The notes below the pieces were generated by a model that made no database searches, was not told the origin of the DNA, and saw only the letters and a list, made by a program, of their open reading frames with translations. 64,000 nt of DNA from Corynebacterium sp. HMSC036D02 (GTDB lineage: Bacteria; Actinomycetota; Actinomycetes; Mycobacteriales; Mycobacteriaceae): contig NZ_KV827648.1 in the NCBI RefSeq assembly GCF_001836165.1, positions 62,001 through 126,000 of the forward strand, given 5' to 3'. Numbering within the stretch: the first letter of the stretch is position 1; each line of letters opens with the position of its first letter. The position numbers were made by a program, and so were the translations under genes. Shown piece by piece: positions 18,167-27,793 of this stretch.

Positions 18167-18700
18167 ATGACTATCACCGCAGGAACCTACGCACTGGACG
18201 CAGCACACACCACTATCGGCTTTGTTGCTCGCCACGCCATGATCACCAAGGTGCGCGGCAACTTCAACGAGTTCGAAGGCACCCTAACCGTAGGGGAGAA
18301 CATTGCCGACTCTGCCGCCACCGCCACGGTGAAGACCACATCCATCGATACCAAGAATGCTGACCGCGATGCTCACGTGAAGGGCGAGGACTTCTTCGAC
18401 GTTGAGAAGTTCCCAGAGATGACCTTCACCGCGACCAAGTTCGACGTTAACGAGGCAGGCGAGGGCACTGTCACCGGTGACCTCACCATCAAGGGCACCA
18501 CCAAGTCCGTCGACTTCAAGGTTGAAGAGACCGGCGTAGCTGAGGATCCCTTCGGCAACACCCGCCTGGGCTTTGAGGCTAAGACCTCCATTAACCGCCT
18601 CGACTTCGGTATCGACTTCAACGCTCCGCTGAAGACCGGCGGCGTGCTGGTCTCCGAGGAGATCAAGATCGAGCTCGAGGTTTCTGCCATCAAGCAGTAA
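18167..18700 (+). CDS. YceI-family lipocalin-like protein
   Basis: The protein has 177 residues with no signal peptide. The family pattern is complete: GTYALDAAHTTIGFVARHAMI at the N-terminus, KGEDFFDVEKFPEMTF in the middle, then GDLTIKGTTKSV and LDFGIDF. YceI proteins form a beta barrel that binds long isoprenoids and are often induced by stress. This one would be cytoplasmic. GAGGAAA precedes the ATG. It is a single gene, with its own strong promoter/operator upstream and a strong terminator downstream. Confidence 0.92.
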   Translation: MTITAGTYALDAAHTTIGFVARHAMITKVRGNFNEFEGTLTVGENIADSAATATVKTTSIDTKNADRDAHVKGEDFFDVEKFPEMTFTATKFDVNEAGEGTVTGDLTIKGTTKSVDFKVEETGVAEDPFGNTRLGFEAKTSINRLDFGIDFNAPLKTGGVLVSEEIKIELEVSAIKQ

Positions 18701-18742
18701 ACCCAAAAGCGCGAAACCTCTCCGTAGGAAGTAGTTCTTAGT

Positions 18743-18786
18743 TGTTGCCCGTAGTGCCCATTTCGGTACTGCGGGCAACAGTTTTT
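18743..18786 (+). terminator. Rho-independent terminator after yceI
   Basis: A stem of about 16 bp (TGTTGCCCGTAGTGCC with GGTACTGCGGGCAACA, two imperfect positions) and a 6-base loop are followed by GTTTTT. Confidence 0.9.
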
Positions 18787-18861
18787 GCTGCGGAGTTGTT
18801 TGAAACAACTTTGAGTGACCGGCATGTGATACGCACCGCAGCGACGTTTAAGATGTAGCGC

Positions 18862-21390
18862 ATGACTACCGCAAACCTCACCCATGCAGAAGCTTCCGCC
18901 CGCAGCGCCGCGCTGCGCCTGAGCACCTACGAGCTGCACCTCGACGTCACGAGCGCGCCAACCGACGCCGATTCTTACGAGGTCACCTCACGCATTACGT
19001 TCACCACCACCGAGCCCGAGACCTTCGTGGATTACTTGGGCAAGGCCGTGCACGCAGTGCGCATCAACGGCGAGGAGGTGGAGAACACCTTCGACGGCGG
19101 ACGCATCTACCTGCGGGATCTTCCAGTGGGAGAGGAGCTCACCGTGGAGATCACCGGCTCCTCCTATTACTCCCGCACCGGCCAGGGCCTGCACCGCATG
19201 CACGACCAAGCCGATGACACCACGTACCTCTACTCGCACCTCGAGCCTTCTGATGCCCGCCGCATCTTCCCCTGCTTTGATCAGCCGGACCTCAAGGCAA
19301 GCTACGAGGTGCACCTCACCGGCCCGGAAGGCTGGCAGCTGCTCAGCAACCAGCCGGAGGTCGGCCGCGAGAAGACGGATAGCGGGGAAGTAGCGCACTT
19401 CGCGCCGACCCCGCTGCTGTCAACGTATCTGACGGCGTTTGCGGCGGGGCCGTACGTCGAGAAGCACAGCACCTGGACCGCACCCGATGGCTCCTTGGAA
19501 GTGGAGCTGCGCGCCTTTGCCCGCGCCTCCATGGCTGAATACCTGGATGATGAAATCCTGCAGGTCACAGCACAAGGCATGGACTTCTTCCACAGCAGTT
19601 TTGGCTACCCGTACCCGTGGGGCAAGTACGATTCCATCTTCGTTCCGGAATACAACCTGGGCGCCATGGAGAACCCCGGCCTCGTGACCTTTACGGAGCA
19701 CTACCTCTTCCGTTCCGCCGCCACCCGCGCGCAGCATGCCGGGCGCACGAATACCATCCTGCACGAGATGTCGCACATGTGGTTCGGTGACCTAGTCACC
19801 CCGCAGTGGTGGGATGACCTGTGGCTCAAGGAGTCCTTCGCGGAGTTCATGGGCGCGGATTCCTCGGTGCACGCCACCAAGTACACCGAGGCCTGGGTAA
19901 ACTTCGCTGGCCAGCGCAAGAACTGGGCCTACCTGCAGGATCAGCTGCCCACCACGCACCCGATCAAGGCCGAGATCCCGGACGTGGATGCCGCACGCCA
20001 GAACTTCGACGGCATCACTTATGCCAAGGGTGCGGCGGTGCTCAAGCAGCTGGTGCACTACGTGGGCCGGGAGAACTTCTACGCCGGCGCGCGCGACTAC
20101 TTCCAGGAGCACGCCTTTGCCGCCGCCACCTTCGAGGACCTTCTCAAGGCGCTGAAGAAGCACACCGACCGCGATCTCGACGCCTGGTCCACCGCCTGGC
20201 TGCGCACGTGGGGCCCGGACACGCTCACCCCGGAGCTGCACACTAACGGCGATAAGATCCACGAGCTCGCCATCGCTGTCGAGGCCGAGGACACCACGCG
20301 CCCGCACCGCCTCAACGTGGCGTTCTTCGATGACTCCCTGAACAAGTACGCCACCCTCGACGTCGATCTGGAAGGCGAGCGCACCATCCTCGATGAGGCA
20401 TCGGGGCTTCAGGCACCGGCGTTGCTGCTGCTAAACGACGGCGACCACACCTACGCCAAGGTCCGCTTCGACGAGACTTCCCTGGTGACCATCCGCACGC
20501 GCCTGTCTGAAGTCCCGGATGAGCTTTCCCGCGCGGTTATCTGGACCTCCCTGTGGAATCTCACCCGCGATGGCGAGTGGCCGGTGCGCTCCTACCTGGA
20601 CACCGTGCTCAACCACGCCCCGGCGGAGTCCAACCCGACGCTTCTGACCACGGCCTTTGCCAATGTTCGCTATGCCATCGACCACTTCGTGGGCGAGGAT
20701 GTTCGCGAGGAGATCCGCGCCGACTACGCCGAGCGCCTCTGGGAGGTTCTACAGAAGGCCCCGGGCGGCTCCGATGCGCAACTCACCATCGCCCGCGCCG
20801 CCATCCAGGCCTTCGCGGCCACCCCGGAGGAGTCCGGCACGCAGCGCCTGCGTGCGCTTTACGACGGCTCCCTCGACGGCCTCGCCCTCGACCCGGATAT
20901 CCGCTGGGCCATCCTCCGCGCGCTGGCCGCCCGAGACGCCGTCAGCACCGAAGAGCTGGAGGCGGAGAAGGAGCACGATAACACGCTCACCGGTGCCGCC
21001 GCCTACCTGGGCGCCTCCCACGCCTTCCCGTCTGCCGAGCTCAAGCGCGAAGTCTTCGACCTCGTGCGCACGCCGGGCAAGTACTCCAACGCGGAAGTGG
21101 ATTCCCTGCTCGCGGCGTTTAACGCCCCACGCTCGGCCCACCTCACTGAGGCCTTTGCCCAGGAGTATTTCGATTCTCTGGCCAAGCTCTGGGAGGAGCA
21201 CCCCATCGAGATTGCCAACCGCCTCGTCCGCGGGCTCTACCCGGATCTCGCAATGGCCGACGCCGCCACCAGCGAGTTCTTGGGCAGCGAACGTCCGCGT
21301 GCACTTCGCCGCGTGCTGCTGGAATGCCAGGATGCGCTGCGTCGCGCGCAACGCGTGCGTGCGTGCCGCGCAGTGATCGCGGCACGTTAG
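18862..21390 (+). CDS. pepN: Aminopeptidase N (M1 zinc metallopeptidase)
   Basis: The protein has 842 residues. It removes N-terminal amino acids from peptides in the cytoplasm. The M1 hallmarks are GAMENPG near residue 268, the zinc site HEMSHMWFGD (H301, H305) and the third ligand in LKESFAEF (E324). The C-terminal ERAP1-like helical domain is complete. TAAGAT lies exactly 7 bases before the ATG with no ribosome site, so the transcript is probably leaderless. Confidence 0.95.
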   Translation: MTTANLTHAEASARSAALRLSTYELHLDVTSAPTDADSYEVTSRITFTTTEPETFVDYLGKAVHAVRINGEEVENTFDGGRIYLRDLPVGEELTVEITGSSYYSRTGQGLHRMHDQADDTTYLYSHLEPSDARRIFPCFDQPDLKASYEVHLTGPEGWQLLSNQPEVGREKTDSGEVAHFAPTPLLSTYLTAFAAGPYVEKHSTWTAPDGSLEVELRAFARASMAEYLDDEILQVTAQGMDFFHSSFGYPYPWGKYDSIFVPEYNLGAMENPGLVTFTEHYLFRSAATRAQHAGRTNTILHEMSHMWFGDLVTPQWWDDLWLKESFAEFMGADSSVHATKYTEAWVNFAGQRKNWAYLQDQLPTTHPIKAEIPDVDAARQNFDGITYAKGAAVLKQLVHYVGRENFYAGARDYFQEHAFAAATFEDLLKALKKHTDRDLDAWSTAWLRTWGPDTLTPELHTNGDKIHELAIAVEAEDTTRPHRLNVAFFDDSLNKYATLDVDLEGERTILDEASGLQAPALLLLNDGDHTYAKVRFDETSLVTIRTRLSEVPDELSRAVIWTSLWNLTRDGEWPVRSYLDTVLNHAPAESNPTLLTTAFANVRYAIDHFVGEDVREEIRADYAERLWEVLQKAPGGSDAQLTIARAAIQAFAATPEESGTQRLRALYDGSLDGLALDPDIRWAILRALAARDAVSTEELEAEKEHDNTLTGAAAYLGASHAFPSAELKREVFDLVRTPGKYSNAEVDSLLAAFNAPRSAHLTEAFAQEYFDSLAKLWEEHPIEIANRLVRGLYPDLAMADAATSEFLGSERPRALRRVLLECQDALRRAQRVRACRAVIAAR

Positions 21391-21459
21391 AAGCGGCGCG
21401 TAGCGGACAGCAGAATCTTCCCGTAAACTCGCAGACACATTAACGGGGGGACAATCACT

Positions 21460-21483
21460 AGCCTTCGGCTTCGGCTGAGGGCT
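21460..21483 (+). other. Hairpin with a TTCG tetraloop between pepN and sigM
   Basis: AGCCTTCGGC and GCTGAGGGCT form a 10-bp stem (two G-U pairs) closed by a C(TTCG)G tetraloop, a very stable RNA fold. No U-run follows. It could end the pepN transcript with Rho or lie in the sigM leader. Confidence 0.55.
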
Positions 21484-21528
21484 GTGTTGACCCAATTGTC
21501 ATTGCTCAAGTTTCCGGGGGGATTCTTA

Positions 21529-22071
21529 GTGTCAGCACAGCCGACCGATCGTGAACTCGTCGACGCCTTCATTGGCGGAGATACCAAGGCCTTTTCGGCA
21601 ATCGTCGAGAAGCACCGCGCGCGCCTGACCGCCATGGCGCGGCGCTACACGCGCAACGATGATGATGCGCAGGACATTGTGCAGGAGGCATTGCTCAAGG
21701 CCAGCTGCAACATGGCTTCCTACCGGCATGATGCCGCATTGAGCACGTGGCTGCACCGACTGGTGATGAACTCCGGCTATGACTTCCTCAACCATCGGTC
21801 GAACCGGGAAAATGCCTCCCTGGATGCGGAGATCATTGAGGATGACCGCAACTATGCACTCGCGCACAATCCCAGCGAGAACCTGGCGGAGCGCATCACG
21901 GTGGCCCAAGCGATGGAGACCCTGCGCGAGGACCAGCGGGAGGCGCTGTACCTGACCGATGTTGCTGGCTATCCCATCGATACGGTGGCCAAGGTGCAAG
22001 GCGTGGCACCAGGCACGGTGAAGTCGCGGCGAGCCCGGGCTCGGCAAGTGCTGCGTGCGGCGATAGACTGA
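21529..22071 (+). CDS. sigM: ECF RNA polymerase sigma factor SigM
   Basis: The protein has 180 residues from GTG 21529, chosen because GGGGGGA lies just upstream and because the family begins close to DRELVDAFI. Region 2 is seen in DDAQDIVQEALLKASCNM and STWLHRLVMN, and region 4 in the helix-turn-helix YPIDTVAKVQGVAPGTVKSR. In corynebacteria and mycobacteria SigM controls disulfide-stress genes, including the thioredoxin genes that follow here. No anti-sigma gene (rsmA in mycobacteria) lies between sigM and trxB, where only 53 bases remain. Confidence 0.92.
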   Translation: MSAQPTDRELVDAFIGGDTKAFSAIVEKHRARLTAMARRYTRNDDDAQDIVQEALLKASCNMASYRHDAALSTWLHRLVMNSGYDFLNHRSNRENASLDAEIIEDDRNYALAHNPSENLAERITVAQAMETLREDQREALYLTDVAGYPIDTVAKVQGVAPGTVKSRRARARQVLRAAID

Positions 22072-22124
22072 GGCCGAGTAGAATCTGATTCTTGATCGGA
22101 ATTGTCGTCTCAAGGGAGTTTTTT

Positions 22125-23051
22125 GTGACCATCCACGATGTCGCCATCGTCGGCTCCGGCCCTGCCGGCTATACCGCAGCGCTCTACGCAGCACGCGCCG
22201 AGCTCAATCCCATCGTCTTCGAGGGCTTTGAATACGGTGGCGAACTGATGAACACCACCGAGGTGGAGAACTACCCGGGCTTCCAAAAGGGCATCATGGG
22301 CCCAGAACTCATGGAAGAGATGCGCGCCCAAGCCATCCGCTTCGGTGCCGACCTGCGCATGGAAGTTGTAGATTCCATCGAGCTCGAAGGCGAAGTTAAG
22401 AAGCTGCACGTGGGCGATGAAGTTTTCGAAGCCCGCGCCGTCATCCTCGCCACCGGTGCCGCTCCGCGCTACCTGGGCATTCCAGGTGAATCGGAGCTGA
22501 CCGGCCGCGGTGTGTCCGCGTGTGCCACCTGCGATGGCTTCTTCTTCAAGGACCACAACATCGCCGTCGTCGGCGGTGGCGATTCCGCCATGGAGGAGGC
22601 CACCTTCCTCACCAAGTTCGCCGAGACCGTCACCATTATTCACCGCTCGGAGAACTTCCGCGCCTCCAAAATCATGCTGGAGCGCGCCAAGGAGAACCCA
22701 AAGATCAAGTGGCTGACCAACACCACCGTCGAGCGCGTCCTAGAGAAGGACGGCAAGGTCGGTGCTCTCGAAGTCAAGAACGTTCTCACTGGTGAGACTA
22801 GCGAGCTGGATTTGACCGCCATGTTCGTGGCCATTGGCCACGACCCGCGCTCCGGCTTCCTCAACCGCCAGGTAGAGACCGATGAGGCTGGCTACGTCGT
22901 GGTGGAGCAGCCGTCCACCAAGACCTCGCTGCCAGGTGTCTTTGCCTGTGGTGACTTGGTCGATGACCACTACCAGCAGGCCATTACCGCTGCGGGCTCC
23001 GGCTGCCGCGCGGCGATTGATGCGGAACATTTCCTCGCCGAGAACCGTTAG
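22125..23051 (+). CDS. trxB: Thioredoxin reductase
   Basis: The protein has 308 residues from GTG 22125, preceded by AAGGGAG. FAD binding is shown by [17 protein letters not shown] at the N-terminus, the redox-active pair is C133-A-T-C136, and the NADPH domain has [12 protein letters not shown]. It reduces thioredoxin with NADPH. It is followed by trxA after 7 bases and is likely transcribed with sigM. Confidence 0.97.
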   Translation: MTIHDVAIVGSGPAGYTAALYAARAELNPIVFEGFEYGGELMNTTEVENYPGFQKGIMGPELMEEMRAQAIRFGADLRMEVVDSIELEGEVKKLHVGDEVFEARAVILATGAAPRYLGIPGESELTGRGVSACATCDGFFFKDHNIAVVGGGDSAMEEATFLTKFAETVTIIHRSENFRASKIMLERAKENPKIKWLTNTTVERVLEKDGKVGALEVKNVLTGETSELDLTAMFVAIGHDPRSGFLNRQVETDEAGYVVVEQPSTKTSLPGVFACGDLVDDHYQQAITAAGSGCRAAIDAEHFLAENR

Positions 23052-23058
23052 TAATCAC

Positions 23059-23382
23059 ATGAGCAACATTAAAAACGTCACTACTGATTCCTTCCGCGCT
23101 GACGTCGTGGAGGCAGGCAAGCCCGTCGTCGTGGACTTCTGGGCCGAATGGTGCGGTCCGTGCAAGAAGCTGTCCCCGATCCTCGAAGAGGTTGCCGAAG
23201 AACTCGGTGAGGACGTCTCCGTGGTCAAGGTCAACGTGGACGAAGAGCGCACCTTGGGTGCCATGTTCCAGATCATGTCCATCCCGTCCGTGCTGATTTT
23301 CAAGAACGGTGAGAAGGTCGATGAATTCGTTGGTCTTCGTTCCAAGGCCGACATCGTGGCGCAGATAAAGAAACAGCTCTAA
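23059..23382 (+). CDS. trxA: Thioredoxin
   Basis: The protein has 107 residues from ATG 23059. The active site is WCGPC (C32 and C35), followed by KKLSPILEEVAEE, and the cis-proline strand IMSIPSVLIF is intact. It is the electron acceptor of the trxB product just upstream. In mycobacterial nomenclature the equivalent gene is trxC. Confidence 0.95.
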   Translation: MSNIKNVTTDSFRADVVEAGKPVVVDFWAEWCGPCKKLSPILEEVAEELGEDVSVVKVNVDEERTLGAMFQIMSIPSVLIFKNGEKVDEFVGLRSKADIVAQIKKQL

Positions 23383-23405
23383 CTGGTATTCTTTAACTCG
23401 TTGAT

Positions 23406-23423
23406 GGCGCACTGCGGTGCGCC
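23406..23423 (+). other. Small hairpin between trxA and cwlM
   Basis: GGCGCAC-TGCG-GTGCGCC is a perfect 7-bp stem with a 4-base loop, followed by TCCTT. It lies about 25 bases before the cwlM start and may be a partial terminator or attenuate readthrough. Confidence 0.4.
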
Positions 23424-23447
23424 TCCTTGATCACGAAAGGGGTAGGT

Positions 23448-24632
23448 GTGAATCGCGTTTTACGTGTAGGTGACCAGAGCGTTCGGGTCGCCGAAGCACG
23501 CGCAACCCTTGCCCGCCTCGGCCTGATGACTGACTACCAGGGGACCTTGTCCGACTGGAGGAAGCAGAAGTACTCCGAAGCCGATAAGCACTTTGACGCC
23601 GAGCTAGCGGAGGTTCTTAAGGCCTTCCAGCAATCGCGTGGCATCGTGCCCAGCGGCGATATCGATGACCTCACTCTGCGCGAGCTGCGCCAGGCTTCCT
23701 ACACGCTGGGCGCTCGCGTTCTGGCCTATGAGCCAGGCAACGTGCAGGTGGGCGATGATGTTTCCCAGCTGCAGCAACAACTCCAGGAGCTCGGCTTCTA
23801 CCAGGAACGCATCGACGGCCATTTTGGCGCCCGCACCTATGCGGCGCTGGCGGAGTACCAGTTGAACTCTGGGCTGCGCAGTGACGGAATTTGTGGCCCG
23901 GAGACCATCAACGCGTTGAACCTTTTGGGTCGGCGCATCACCGGCGGCTCAGCGCACAACATCCAGGAACGTGAGCGCGTCCGCAATGCGGGGCCCCAAT
24001 TGGCCGGCAAGCGCGTTGTCATCGATCCCAGCTTGGGCGGTTTCAACAAGGGCCGTACGGTCAAGGGCCGCTTTGGTGACATCACTGAGGAAGAGATCCT
24101 CTGGGATTTGGCTGAGCGAGTTGCTGGCCGCATGATTGCCGCCGGCATGGAGACCATCATCTCCCGCCCGCGTACCGATGATCCCTCCATCCACGATCGC
24201 GCCGATATTGCCAATGCCTTTGGTGCTGACTTGGTCATTTCGCTCGCCTGCGACGAGTACCCCACAGAGAAGGCCAATGGTGTGGCCACCTTCTACTTCG
24301 GTTCGGAGTCCGGCAATTCTTCCCTCATCGGGGAAACGCTCTCCGGCTTCATCCAGCGTGAGATTGTTGCCCGTACCGAACTGGGTAACTGCCGCAACCA
24401 CGGCCGCACGTGGGCGCTGCTACGTCTGACGCAAATGCCGGTCGTCCAAGTGGTTCTGGGGTACCTGACCAGCCCGAAGGACGTGGCTATTCTGACCAAC
24501 CCGGATCGCCGCGATGACATCGCCGAGGCCATCGTTGTCTCCGTCAAACGCCTGTACCTCCTCGACGATGACACCGCCGTGACCGGCACCTACCGCTTCG
24601 ACGAGCTGCTGCGCGCCGAGCGCTCTTCTTAA
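23448..24632 (+). CDS. cwlM: CwlM-type amidase-fold protein, probably catalytically inactive
   Basis: The protein has 394 residues from GTG 23448, with AAAGGGG upstream. Two peptidoglycan-binding-like repeats (about 15-75 and 90-155; LQQQLQELGFYQERIDGHFG is the second) precede an Amidase_3 fold (about 185-375). The usual zinc-binding DPGHGG strand is DPSLGG here, and the usual VSIHAN strand is ISLACDE, so two zinc-binding histidines are missing. There is no signal peptide. This fits mycobacterial CwlM, a cytoplasmic PknB substrate that activates MurA and also contacts MurJ/FhaA, so a regulatory rather than hydrolytic role is inferred. Confidence 0.9.
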   Translation: MNRVLRVGDQSVRVAEARATLARLGLMTDYQGTLSDWRKQKYSEADKHFDAELAEVLKAFQQSRGIVPSGDIDDLTLRELRQASYTLGARVLAYEPGNVQVGDDVSQLQQQLQELGFYQERIDGHFGARTYAALAEYQLNSGLRSDGICGPETINALNLLGRRITGGSAHNIQERERVRNAGPQLAGKRVVIDPSLGGFNKGRTVKGRFGDITEEEILWDLAERVAGRMIAAGMETIISRPRTDDPSIHDRADIANAFGADLVISLACDEYPTEKANGVATFYFGSESGNSSLIGETLSGFIQREIVARTELGNCRNHGRTWALLRLTQMPVVQVVLGYLTSPKDVAILTNPDRRDDIAEAIVVSVKRLYLLDDDTAVTGTYRFDELLRAERSS

Positions 24633-24637
24633 CAGGC

Positions 24638-25213
24638 CTAGGCTAGGGCACGGGCGAGGAGGTCTTCGACTGCAGCGGCCGTCAGCAGGTCGAAGGCAGG
24701 GGGCAGCTCAAGGCGCAAGCGCGGCGTAATGGGGTGATCGCGCACCACCATGAACCCGGCGGATTCCAACGTTTCCACAGGTAAAAGGCCGATGCGGCCG
24801 GGTTTGTCCCGCAGAAGATCTTCTGCGGCTTGGGCATCTCGGTAGCCAAAAGCTTCGACGGCGCTGGCTTCGCGGGGGGTGAGGTGCATAATGGTGGCGT
24901 CGAGAAGCACCGCCTCCAGGCCCTTCGCCGCACGGTGCGACTTCACGAACAGCGAGGACACGAGCACAGCATCCTCCGAGACAGGAGAGGTGGGCAGTTT
25001 CGCGGCACCGGGGGCAAGGTCAGGTGGGCAGAAGAAGACGGTAGCTTCATCGCTCACGGTGAAGCCGCATTCGCCGCAGCGCAGCAGAGTAGCGCTGATC
25101 CATGCTTCTTTCTCAAAGGCCGGATCAGCGACCGTGGTCTTCAGCTCCCAGAAGATGGATCGGGCCGCCAAGGGATTGATGGCAATGCCTTCCTTGACGG
25201 CCTGAACGAACAT
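24638..25213 (-). CDS. Conserved hypothetical protein next to parB (Rv3916c-like position)
   Basis: The protein has 191 residues, is soluble, and contains a CGECGF pair near residue 48 and two short segments (LEAVLLDATIMHLTPREASAVEAF and GFMVVRDHPITP) that look like a mixed alpha/beta fold. The same place in mycobacteria, between cwlM and parB, holds a hypothetical gene of similar size. I cannot assign a biochemical function; a distant relation to GNAT acetyltransferases is possible. It starts 6 bases after the parB stop and is probably the last gene of the parAB operon. Confidence 0.75.
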   Translation of the reverse strand: MFVQAVKEGIAINPLAARSIFWELKTTVADPAFEKEAWISATLLRCGECGFTVSDEATVFFCPPDLAPGAAKLPTSPVSEDAVLVSSLFVKSHRAAKGLEAVLLDATIMHLTPREASAVEAFGYRDAQAAEDLLRDKPGRIGLLPVETLESAGFMVVRDHPITPRLRLELPPAFDLLTAAAVEDLLARALA

Positions 25214-25219
25214 AGTGGG

Positions 25220-26275
25220 CTAGCTACTTTCCTTGCCCTCAATGAGGGCCAGAATGCGCTCGAAATCTTCCTGGTCGCCGAATTCGACGACCATCTTGCC
25301 CTTGCGCTTGCCCATGGTGACGGTGACCTTGGTGTCGAAGCGATCTGCCAGACGTTCAGCGGAATCGGTGAAGAACTGCGGCTGTGGAGCGGCAGGCTTC
25401 TTCGTTGGCTCGGCCGGCTTACCATCCCGCTTGTATAGGGTGACAGCTTCCTCCGTGGCGCGCACAGACAGGCCCTCGGCCACAATGCGGTTGGCAATGA
25501 GCTCCATGGCCTCAGCATCCGGCAGGCCCAGCAGCGCGCGGGCGTGGCCGCCAGACAAGGTGCCAGCGGCAACGCGCTTCTGCACACTGACCGGCAGCTT
25601 GAGCAAGCGAATCATGTTGGTGACCTGAGGGCGGGAGCGGCCGATGCGATCAGCCAACTCGTTCTGGGTTACACCAAATTCCTCCAGCAGCTGCTGGTAG
25701 GCGTGAGCCTCTTCCAATGGGTTGAGCTGCACGCGGTGGATGTTCTCCAGCAGGGCATCCCGCAGCAGATCATCATCCTTGGTATCGCGCACGATAGCTG
25801 GGATGGTGGCCAGGCCTGCCTTGGAGGAGGCGCGCCAGCGGCGCTCACCCATGATGAGTTCGAAGCCGCCCTCCTCAGCAGGGCGGACCACGACCGGCTG
25901 CAGCAGCCCGAATTCCTTGATGGAGTGGACCAGCTCCGCTAGCTCATCCTCATCGAAGACAGTACGCGGCTGCTTCGGGTTGGGCATGATGTCCCCGACG
26001 GAGATCTCGCGGTACGTCGCACCAATCACCGAAGGCTTGGCCTGCCGCTTCTTCGAGCCAGAAGACTGCTGGATGGTGGGCGCACCCTGCACCTTTTTCG
26101 GCGCAGATCCGTGAGCCCCGCCGGTCGAAGCGCCAAGGATAATGTCAGCCGCCGAATCCCCAAGGCGCGGCTTGCGGGAGGGCGCACCCGGGCCAGACGG
26201 AATGAGAGCGGCCAGTCCCTTGCCTAGGCCGCCCTGGCGCTGCTCCGGCTTCTGCTCTGCCTTCTTATCTGCCAC
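25220..26275 (-). CDS. parB: Chromosome partitioning protein ParB
   Basis: The protein has 351 residues from a GTG start. The N-terminal linker is basic and Gln/Lys rich, then the ParB nuclease-like domain shows [14 protein letters not shown] and the CTP-binding GERRWRAS, with a helix-turn-helix ([25 protein letters not shown]) and a C-terminal dimerisation domain. It binds the four parS sites found at 0.3-7.5 kb and spreads along DNA as a CTP-dependent clamp. It lies 6 bases after parA. Confidence 0.97.
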   Translation of the reverse strand: MADKKAEQKPEQRQGGLGKGLAALIPSGPGAPSRKPRLGDSAADIILGASTGGAHGSAPKKVQGAPTIQQSSGSKKRQAKPSVIGATYREISVGDIMPNPKQPRTVFDEDELAELVHSIKEFGLLQPVVVRPAEEGGFELIMGERRWRASSKAGLATIPAIVRDTKDDDLLRDALLENIHRVQLNPLEEAHAYQQLLEEFGVTQNELADRIGRSRPQVTNMIRLLKLPVSVQKRVAAGTLSGGHARALLGLPDAEAMELIANRIVAEGLSVRATEEAVTLYKRDGKPAEPTKKPAAPQPQFFTDSAERLADRFDTKVTVTMGKRKGKMVVEFGDQEDFERILALIEGKESS

Positions 26276-26281
26276 GGTGTC

Positions 26282-27130
26282 CTATCCTTCCAATTCCGCG
26301 AAAATCTCTGGGCTCACGCCAATGGCACCCGTGGTGGGGTGCGGCGTGTAGTCTCCGCGCTTGTCCAGCTCGCGTGCAGCGGCGGAGTAGGCGCGGGCGC
26401 CCGTCGACGACGGGTCATAAGCAATAACTGTCTTACCATAGCCCGGCGCCTCCGAAACGCGCACAGAACGCGGGATGACGTTGCCCAAGACGACGGCGCC
26501 GAATTGCTCACGCACCTCATTAGCCACCTGCTCTGCCAGCTTGGTGCGGGCGTCAAACATGGTGAGCAGCACACCGGAGATGTGAAGGTCCTCGTTGAGG
26601 TGCTCCCGGATCATGGAGATATTGCCCAGCAGCTGGCCCACGCCCTCCAAGGCGTAGTACTCACACTGGATGGGAATAATAACTTCTTCTGCACACGTCA
26701 TCGCATTGATGGTGAGCAAGCCTAGGGAAGGTGGGCAGTCGATAAAAACGTACTCAAAGCCATGCTCCTCGAGGAAGCCATTGTGCAGGGCGTCATAGAG
26801 GCGGAACTCGCGGCGGACCAGAGAGACCATTTCAATCTCTGCGCCAGCGAGGTCGATGGTGGCCGGGATGCAGTAGAGGTTCTCATCATCGGGGGAGTGC
26901 TGCATCGCATCCTCCGCGCTGCAGTCACCCAACAAAACCTCATAGCTGGATTTGGTGCCGGAGGTGTGCTCCGCGCCTACCGCGGTGGAGGCGTTGCCCT
27001 GCGGGTCCAAGTCGATCACCAGGACCTTCTTGCCGGCCTCAGCAAGCGCGGCGGCAAGGTTGACGGCGGAGGTGGTTTTACCCACGCCACCTTTCTGGTT
27101 CGCGATGGTGATAAGACGAGGATGAGTCAT
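26282..27130 (-). CDS. parA: Chromosome partitioning ATPase ParA (Soj)
   Basis: The protein has 282 residues. The deviant Walker A is KGGVGKTT near the N-terminus (about residues 13-20), with LDPQGNAST and the Walker B strand YVFIDCPPSLG. It binds the nucleoid non-specifically when loaded with ATP and moves ParB-parS complexes apart. It is downstream of rsmG and upstream of parB in one operon. Confidence 0.97.
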   Translation of the reverse strand: MTHPRLITIANQKGGVGKTTSAVNLAAALAEAGKKVLVIDLDPQGNASTAVGAEHTSGTKSSYEVLLGDCSAEDAMQHSPDDENLYCIPATIDLAGAEIEMVSLVRREFRLYDALHNGFLEEHGFEYVFIDCPPSLGLLTINAMTCAEEVIIPIQCEYYALEGVGQLLGNISMIREHLNEDLHISGVLLTMFDARTKLAEQVANEVREQFGAVVLGNVIPRSVRVSEAPGYGKTVIAYDPSSTGARAYSAAARELDKRGDYTPHPTTGAIGVSPEIFAELEG

Positions 27131-27140
27131 GCCGTCTACT

Positions 27141-27770
27141 TTAGTTCACGCGCGGGACACGGATAATGGTGGTGCCGTGGATGGTCATGACCTCGGCTTT
27201 TCCGCCACCGGCGCGCTTGATATCAGCAGCATCGCGCTCTAGCTCCTCATGCACTGAAGAACCCTTGAGAGCAATCATCTCGCCGCCTTTGCGCACCAGC
27301 GGTAGGGACCACTTGGCCAGCTTTCCCAGCGGGGCCACCGCGCGGGAAGTCACGATGTCGGCACCCTTAACGGCCTTCTTCACTGGACCTTCCTCGGCGC
27401 GGCCGCGAATGACGGTGACGTTATCGAGGCCCAGCAGGTCGACGACCTCGTTGAGGTAGGTCGAGCGCTTCAGCAAAGGCTCGATGAGAGTGATCTTAAG
27501 GTCAGGTCGCGCGATGGCGAGCGGGATGCCGGGGAGGCCGGCGCCACTGCCGACGTCGATAAGCGTGGCGCCCTGCGGCATTACCTCCGCGACCACGGCG
27601 CAGTTAATGAGGTGGCGCTCCCACAGGCGTGGGACCTCGCGGGGGCCGATAAAACCACGAGTGGACCCGTCCGTGGCGAGCGAATCGTGGTATTTCTGCG
27701 CAAGCGGCAGACGCGATCCGAAGACGTCAGACGGGTCCAGTGGCACAGTGTCGGACACAGATTCAGTCAC
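27141..27770 (-). CDS. rsmG: 16S rRNA (guanine-N7) methyltransferase RsmG (GidB)
   Basis: The protein has 209 residues from a GTG start. It uses S-adenosylmethionine to methylate G527 of 16S rRNA. The cofactor-binding loop is [20 protein letters not shown], and the family stretch [15 protein letters not shown] follows. Loss of this enzyme gives low-level streptomycin resistance in many bacteria; the sequence here looks intact. It lies between yidC and parA. Confidence 0.95.
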   Translation of the reverse strand: MTESVSDTVPLDPSDVFGSRLPLAQKYHDSLATDGSTRGFIGPREVPRLWERHLINCAVVAEVMPQGATLIDVGSGAGLPGIPLAIARPDLKITLIEPLLKRSTYLNEVVDLLGLDNVTVIRGRAEEGPVKKAVKGADIVTSRAVAPLGKLAKWSLPLVRKGGEMIALKGSSVHEELERDAADIKRAGGGKAEVMTIHGTTIIRVPRVN

Positions 27771-27793
27771 TGTGAAAACTCCTGGGTTAAGTT

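Noticed and set aside
18371-18386. Possible fifth parS inside yceI
   Set aside because: It contains CACGTGAA but the outer bases do not match the parS palindrome; fewer than 11 of 16 positions agree.
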